Part shown: positions 58,205 through 64,000 of the stretch, piece after piece
Layout: each line of letters starts with the position of its first letter
Numbering within the stretch: the first letter of the stretch is position 1
Assembly (NCBI GenBank): GCA_028023455.1
Contig: JAQFVV010012670.1
Coordinates: forward strand, 186,001-250,000
Reading direction: 5' to 3'
DNA length: 64,000 nucleotides
Source: Epiperipatus broadwayi
Lineage: Eukaryota; Onychophora; Udeonychophora; Euonychophora; Peripatidae
Made by a program: the position numbers and the translations under genes
The notes under the pieces: model-generated
Told to the model about the DNA's origin: nothing
Database searches by the model: none
Seen by the model: the letters and a program-made list of their open reading frames with translations, nothing else

Positions 58205-58720
58205 TATTTACCTTTACTGTATTTGTCTGAAAGTTTGTGGTGATACTTTATAGTAATAATAAGTTAAACTACTTCCATCATGTAATCATCATCATCAACC
58301 ATTATCAATCCACTGCAGGATGAAGGTCTCTCGAAGTTCAATCCATCTTCTTTGATCTTTAGCTTCTTTTCTCCACACCACCCCTGCACACTTTCTTATT
58401 TCTTCCATCCATCTTATATGTGGTCTCTTTTTGGGTCTTTTACAATCTCTTGGAATCCAGCTTAAGATTTCAATTGTCCGTCTATTATCATCATGTAATA
58501 TAGCCATCATGTAATATTAACTATTAAATGTCTGTAGAAAGAATCAAATTTTGAACTTTTCAAATACTGTACATTCAACTATTAGTAATAGCACACAGAT
58601 TAATATATAAGCAATGTTTCAAGTGATATTATTCTCTTTTCTTTAGGTGTCGCTGGCCTAATCAATGACATTTAACAATTAAAATTAGATGGGGGAAATA
58701 ATCCATCATATAATTACTAA
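58205..58720 (-). repeat. Family A terminal-repeat remnant split by an RTE insertion
   Basis: TTTGTCTGAAAGTTTGTGG, then TAAACTACTTCCATCATG, TGAACTTTTCAAATACTG, ATAGCACACAGATTAATA, TTCAAGTGATATTATTCTC and GTCGCTGGCC match the left arm of the Penelope-like element (11400..11600). The ribozyme region is decayed. It is interrupted at 58287..58491. Confidence 0.75.
58287..58491 (-). mobile_element. RTE-type LINE 3' end inserted in a family A remnant
   Basis: An (ATC)n tail, then the reversed C-terminus (minus-strand frame TIEILSWIPRDCKRPKKRPH, WRKEAKDQRRWIELRETFILQWIDNG). The intact WIDNG-stop end is present. CATCATGTAAT occurs just before (58276..58286) and after the element, consistent with a target duplication of about 11 bp. 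Confidence 0.8.
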
Positions 58721-61700
58721 TATTAACTTTACTGTAATTGTAATTAAATATATATTGATAGATTTAAATTATTCTTTAAAAATTCTAGTAATATAGTTAT
58801 GCTTTTGAACTAACCAATAACAGTTCAAATTCTATCATTATAGATTGAGTATTTGAAGGCATCATGTTTGGAATAAAGAATATTTCATAAATGCAGCAAA
58901 ATAATTCCTTTTTTCATATCATTCTTACCATAAGATTAGTAAATCAATAGATTTTTTATGTATTTTTCATGACATATAAACATAACAGAAAATAAATAAT
59001 CATGAATATATAGCTATGTCAATAAGTGATTTACTAAATTAATATGTCGATGTTGTTACTGTGTTATCTTTCATATCAAAGTTAATCACAGACCCAACCC
59101 AAATAGCTCTTTGTTGTGAGAGCAAAATTATGAATTTTCAAAATATTTCAGATTTCAAATTGGAAATAATCAATATGTACTATTTATAAAAATGAACATG
59201 GAAGAAGAACACAAATACTACATAAAGAAATATCTTCCTTCACAACAAAAGGTAAATCCAATTCTGGTAAGAAATACCTTTTGTATGATAAAGCTATATA
59301 GTTTAGAAATAATTTTTTTAAAAAAATTACTCATTTTTAATACATGTCCTCAAAGCTTCTGAAAGCTATTAAACAATAATTTATTAAATTTTTGTATACG
59401 TATATAAAGAAGATCAAAATTGACTGTTTACAAGATTAACGGCATTTAGTAGTAAATTTGATTGATTTTCAGAATTACTATAAAACAATATTATGCAATG
59501 ATAGGCTATAAATAGCCCCGATAATTTGACGCCATTAATTATTCCATAGCTATATGTTATACTGCTGCAATCAAGTTCGCTGGTTCAAATAGTTCAAAAA
59601 AAGAGGGAGGGGGGCAAAATTAGTAATAAACATGAATTATCTAATCTTTTGATAAATCAATCTCAATCAATTAATTAATAAAAAAAAACAGTGAATATGC
59701 ATAATGGCACATAGAAATAGTAAGTTGTAAAAAACAAATATTTTAGTCTGTATTACAATCTCTAATATATACATATTTTTGAACCAAAATTTGTAAGAAT
59801 GAATCAAAAAGATCATCTCAACATCAAAATCCAATTCTAAATCTTTTGAGATAGTTGATTAATTTTGATTTGAAAAGTTATTAATTCAACATTATCACAG
59901 ACATATCTGAAAATTTAAGGACCAATGTCTTCCTTCTTAAAAAGGTTAATGAATATGAATGAGGCCAAAAGGCAAGGACATGAACTCTGACACAGAATTT
60001 CTTTATTATTTACAGTTTTTTTCTCTCAACAAAGATCTTTTAATAACTTTTAAAACCCTAATTTTCATTTAAAGTTCAATTCAGTGAATCATTACTAAGC
60101 TGAAAATAACAGAGAAATATTAGAATACATGATTAAAAAAGAATATTTTTGCTTAAAGGAACTACTTATATTGATAATTACTTTTGCTATTATCAATTTC
60201 AAAACGTGATTGGTTAGGCCAGTCATGTGAACTTGAATGAATTATTATGTATTTAAATTTATTAATAAAAACAATTTGATAACTAAGTATAAACATGCAC
60301 ATGTTATCAAATGTTTTCTAAGTCATTTTATTACCTAATAAAGATTTTCAATGTGATGTGTTGCATTACAAAAAATATTAATATATATCTTACATTGGAT
60401 ACTACTAGTAATAATTCTATGTGTAGATTCTAAATTAAGAAAAAAACATTTCAATTTCATTAAATGAATGAAACTGTTATGTTCAATCTGAGACTTGGAT
60501 GCACAGATATTATATTATTTCTCAAGCCACTAATATTCAGATTAATGACCTCTAAAGAATACAATTATTTAAATAGAACTCAAGACAAAATGCAACACTT
60601 ATAGTGGACAATTAGTGCAACTTTTATGAATCTGTACAATGGCTAAATAACGTATTTTGAACAAATACATGGATGTATTTAATTATCTATCTTTCTTCAT
60701 GCTCATATAGGAAAACGTATATATACAAATTTATACACAGTAAAATAATTAAAGATGACTAAAATTTAGATGTATGAGTGCAACAACAACAACAACAACA
60801 ATAATAATAATAATAATAATAATTATTATTATTATTAAATAGAATCACTAATACTCCCAAAACATGTCGAAATAAATAATAATTATATTAATAAAAATAA
60901 TTTTAAAATTTAAAAGATTGAAATATTCTACTTTTTTAAATATACATATTTTATGCCGTCTCTAATAATTTTATAATGATGTATAAACATAAAACCTAAT
61001 CTTATAGTAAGGAGAGGTATAAATTCATATTACTCTGAATTGTAAGAGAAATAAACATTTCAGAATTTCAAGGTACTTCATATGTATTATAATCAATAAA
61101 ATAGAAGTTTGGGAATTTTCTTAAAACTGGTGATAAAACAAATATACTTCAATAGTTTGTAAATTCCTGATGCATAACAAATAGCAACAATATTCACATA
61201 CATACAAGTTTAACAAATTTCAATATAGTTTAGTATGTGAGTCATAAAAAACAAACAAGAATTTAAGTTAAATATATTGAAGGTAAATTAATCAGTACTG
61301 ATTAAGTATGCGCTCACAATCATTTTGAAATAGAAGAACCACCCAAAACCCACGCTGACACATTCAAGCAATAAATGATATCGGTCAACCTACATGTGGT
61401 CACGACCTAACATTTGTTACAAAATCACCATTTTCATCAATAATAGAAAAACCTGCAATTTTTGTAGTTATACTTTATCTAATCATGTGACTAAAAATTA
61501 AAATGCAAATTTCGCAATTAATGTCTATGAAATTGTACTTGCTTCCTCCATAAATGGGAGTTAATCAATATCTTTCCTTGGTACATATCGAAATTTTCAG
61601 ATTATGAAACACATTACTTCATAATGTTTCCATTCTTTTATTCAATCACCTGGCCAACCTATAATGGATTCATCAAACTTTATGCACTGCCCTTTGGCAA

Positions 61701-62269
61701 CCTTTGGTTAGAAAATAAAGTTGGGTCTTGTAACATAAGAGTGCAATAAAAAAATCTTTTTTTTTATTAATACTCAAGACATTTTTTTTTATTATAAATA
61801 CAAATTCAGTGAATCAAATTAAAAAAAAAACTTGCTCCTTGTTCATTTTGTAAGTAGACATTTAACACTTTTCTAATTTTGAGAACTAATCCAGAGGGAG
61901 TTTGTAATTATTTTTAACTTGAATTTTTTATGACTACTTGTTCATTGAAAGCTTTGAGGTTTTGTTCTTTAGGAAAATTATATTTATCAATGAAAGTGGG
62001 GAAAAAAGAGGTCATGCCTGATTGAGTCAAATTTAAAAAATTATTCTACAGAACTCCAAAAATTATAAGCCTGGTAACAACAAAACAGACACAGAACTTT
62101 TATTAAAGTAAGCACATGTTAAAACTTTAAAAAAAAAAAAATCTAGAGATCACCTGTAAAATAATACCTACTGACTGACCACCCGAGTTGAAAAACTTTT
62201 AAAACCATTTTTATCCATTCAAAATCATTTCTACCATCCCAAAAATAAATATAAATACAAGGAAATACA
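58721..62269. other. Long AT-rich stretch, nothing recognised
   Basis: A compound trinucleotide microsatellite (CAA)n(TAA)n(TTA)n at 60780..60838 that is partly self-complementary. No ORF or interspersed repeat I can support. Confidence 0.5.
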
Positions 62270-62735
62270 CTCATTGCTCTACCCAATTCCCCAATATGAA
62301 GCAAAACTCATATTAAACATCATCGACAAACAACTGTCACAAATTTAAATTCTGATCACTAGAACTAAAATATTTTGACAATAAACTAAATTTAGAGTCT
62401 CTGCCCACACTATACTTGTACCGATTCAAAAGAGGATGCATAAATACTGATGCTCCATGTATTCCATGTCGCAAAGACATTAAAACACAATCACACTTTT
62501 TTTTTAAATATATCAGTCTTGAAAAAATCAGTACGATGATCCCAGTAATATTCAATAACAAAAACAAGAATCTCAACAACCTTATGGAATCATTTGCCAT
62601 GGGTTTCTATCCCCACATTTGTGCTAACACATTTAACCTTTTTCCGTATTGTGTGCCAGGCATGAATTTCGATATAATAACAATCATAGAAGACAATAGT
62701 AATCTTAAACCAGATTCCAACAAGAGATTGTAAAA
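62270..62735 (+). pseudogene. Probable retrotransposon C-terminal fragment
   Basis: The plus-strand frame from about 62394 reads ESLPTLYLYRFKRGCINTDA, then PCIPCRKDIKTQSHFFF. The L-x-RF-x-x-G-x-x-N-x-x-x-P-C-x-x-C...H pattern recalls the zinc-binding C-terminus of some LINE reverse transcriptases. After an A/T-run frameshift risk near 62500 it continues KISTMIPVIFNNKNKN. It abuts the RTE 3' end at 62712. The two may be one chimeric insertion or neighbours. Confidence 0.45.
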
Positions 62736-62890
62736 GACCCAGAAAGAGACCACATGTGAGATAGATGGATGAAATAAGAAAAATGCAGGGGTGATGTGGA
62801 GAAGAGAAGCTAAAGATCGGAGAAGATGGTTTGAACTTGGAGAGACATTCATCCTGCAGTGGATTGATAATGGTTGATGATGATGATAGA
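62712..62890 (+). mobile_element. RTE-type LINE 3' end, plus strand
   Basis: Plus-strand counterpart of 39757..40242: CAAGAGATTGTAAAAGACCC, AGACCACATGTGAGATAGATGG, then TGGAGAAGAGAAGCTAAAGA, the end CTGCAGTGGATTGATAATGG with its stop, and a (GAT)n tail. Short 5'-truncated insertion. Confidence 0.8.
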
Positions 62891-63909
62891 AGACATCCAA
62901 ATAGTTTTATTAACAAAATAGAAACAATATGTCAAAGGGATAAAAAAAATTGTTGAACAAGGTATATATATAAATACAGGAGCATTAATACGCATATTTA
63001 AAAATAAAGTTAAAATATGCATATTTATGTTCAAGTCTTTAACAAGATGCAATAATCTCTGAAGGGATATAAACGATGAAAAATAACAGAAAAATCATAA
63101 CCAATTTGGGTTTTCTTTGTAAATTAATGTGAAACTTGTGAGTCACATGGCTGTTGTTTAATATTAAAAAATATTAAATTATATGATGTAATTTATACTT
63201 ATTTTATAATTTAAGCTGTATATAATATTAATCCAGTGTTATCATTTAATTATATCTTATGCAATATTATGTGAACAAATCTGCAATGTATGTATGTAAT
63301 CAAAGTTAAAAGTCCTTTGAAAGATAAAGTAAGCAATATTTAAACATTAATTTTTTTCTACAGTATATTATTATATTGTGAAAAAAAGTTGATTATTTAT
63401 CTATAACACATTATATCATATAAAAATTGTATAGTAACAAAAAAGTTGTGTGACACTTCTAAATCTATAAGTGGAAAAAATGACACATTATAGTAAGTAA
63501 GGCATTGGCTACCTCTGATCTAAAGGAATGTATCTAGTTATATAAATTCAACTTGTAATATTCTTCACAATTATATCTGCTGCTGAGCTTGGAATTTTTT
63601 TTATATCATATGTCATTTGAAAGCACTAGTTAGTTGTTCAATATCTTGTCATTTCAAAATAGCAATTAAAACTTTTTTTTTTTTAATTTTAAAAAACAAA
63701 CAAAAAAAGCACTTATTTGCAAATTGCAATGTGGCTAACTTCAGCATAATCAAAGTAAGAATAAAATATACAAGTAAATGTCATGTTTTAGCTAGACTAT
63801 TTCTAGACGAACACTTAAAAGAGTTGGCTATACTTTTCACCACATTATATGTATATCCGAACAGATAAAGATAATGTGTTGCCCACATAGTGATTAGACC
63901 TTGCCTGCA
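62891..63909. other. AT-rich stretch, nothing recognised
   Basis: No feature seen. Confidence 0.5.
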
Positions 63910-64000
63910 ATGTTTAAACAAGGCAAAACTCTCTCCATACAGTAGTGCTACCCTGTGCCAACCAGAGTAATCAATGGATACTAGAAGGCAATGTTTATTG
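63910..64000 (-). repeat. Family B 3' end, cut by the window edge
   Basis: AAGGCAAAACTCTCTCCATAC, AGTGCTACCCTGTGCCAACC and AGAGTAATCAATGGATAC match the start of 21110 and 34195. The ribozyme, if present, lies beyond the window. Confidence 0.75.

Noticed and set aside
60780-60838. CRISPR-like or structured repeat
   Set aside because: It is a compound trinucleotide microsatellite with no spacer structure.

Overview
The window is metazoan nuclear DNA that is strongly AT-rich (about 70% A+T by eye). Nearly all of it is intron or intergenic sequence packed with decayed transposable elements. No bacterial-style operons, rRNA genes, real tRNA genes or CRISPR arrays are visible. Low GC, very long gene-free spans, tRNA-headed SINEs, and Penelope, RTE, Merlin, Tigger and hAT elements point to an invertebrate with a fairly large genome. 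The phylum cannot be decided from the sequence.

The one host gene I can support is on the minus strand at the left end. Two exons (5899..5627 and 374..294) have good splice sites and matching phase-1 boundaries. They encode an Ig-like domain and a short acidic linker resembling the first Ig domain and linker of FGFRL1, an FGF receptor-like protein without a kinase. The rest of the gene lies to the left of the window. Its signal-peptide exon was not found; if it lies to the right, much of the window is a single huge first intron.

Layout. 0-8 kb: FGFRL1-like exons, a tRNA-SINE, a broken non-LTR retrotransposon, a near-perfect hairpin and a dead Merlin transposon with recognisable terminal inverted repeats. 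9-17 kb: SINEs, a Penelope-like element (reverse transcriptase plus GIY-YIG) with an inverted partial copy of itself in front, and an RTE 3' end. 16-24 kb: several hammerhead-bearing repeats and a 570-bp palindrome. 24-44 kb: mostly bare AT-rich sequence with scattered SINEs, an RTE 3' end, one odd ORF and a possible promoter. 44-59 kb: a second palindrome, a hAT fragment, a Tigger pseudogene split by a TA-flanked MITE, and two hammerhead families including a 1.4-unit tandem. 59-64 kb: bare sequence, then retroelement tails.

The most interesting signal is a set of three repeat families (called A, B and C here), each carrying a type I hammerhead ribozyme core with paired stem I, stem II and a tiny self-complementary stem III (ACGU, ACUAGU and AUACGUAU). 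Families A and C also carry tRNA-like A/B-box sequence next to the ribozyme. Family A is the terminal repeat of the Penelope-like element. Family C occurs as a tandem of about 472 nt between cleavage sites, as expected for a retrozyme (a small non-autonomous element spread through circular RNA). Many copies are arranged head to head, giving palindromes.
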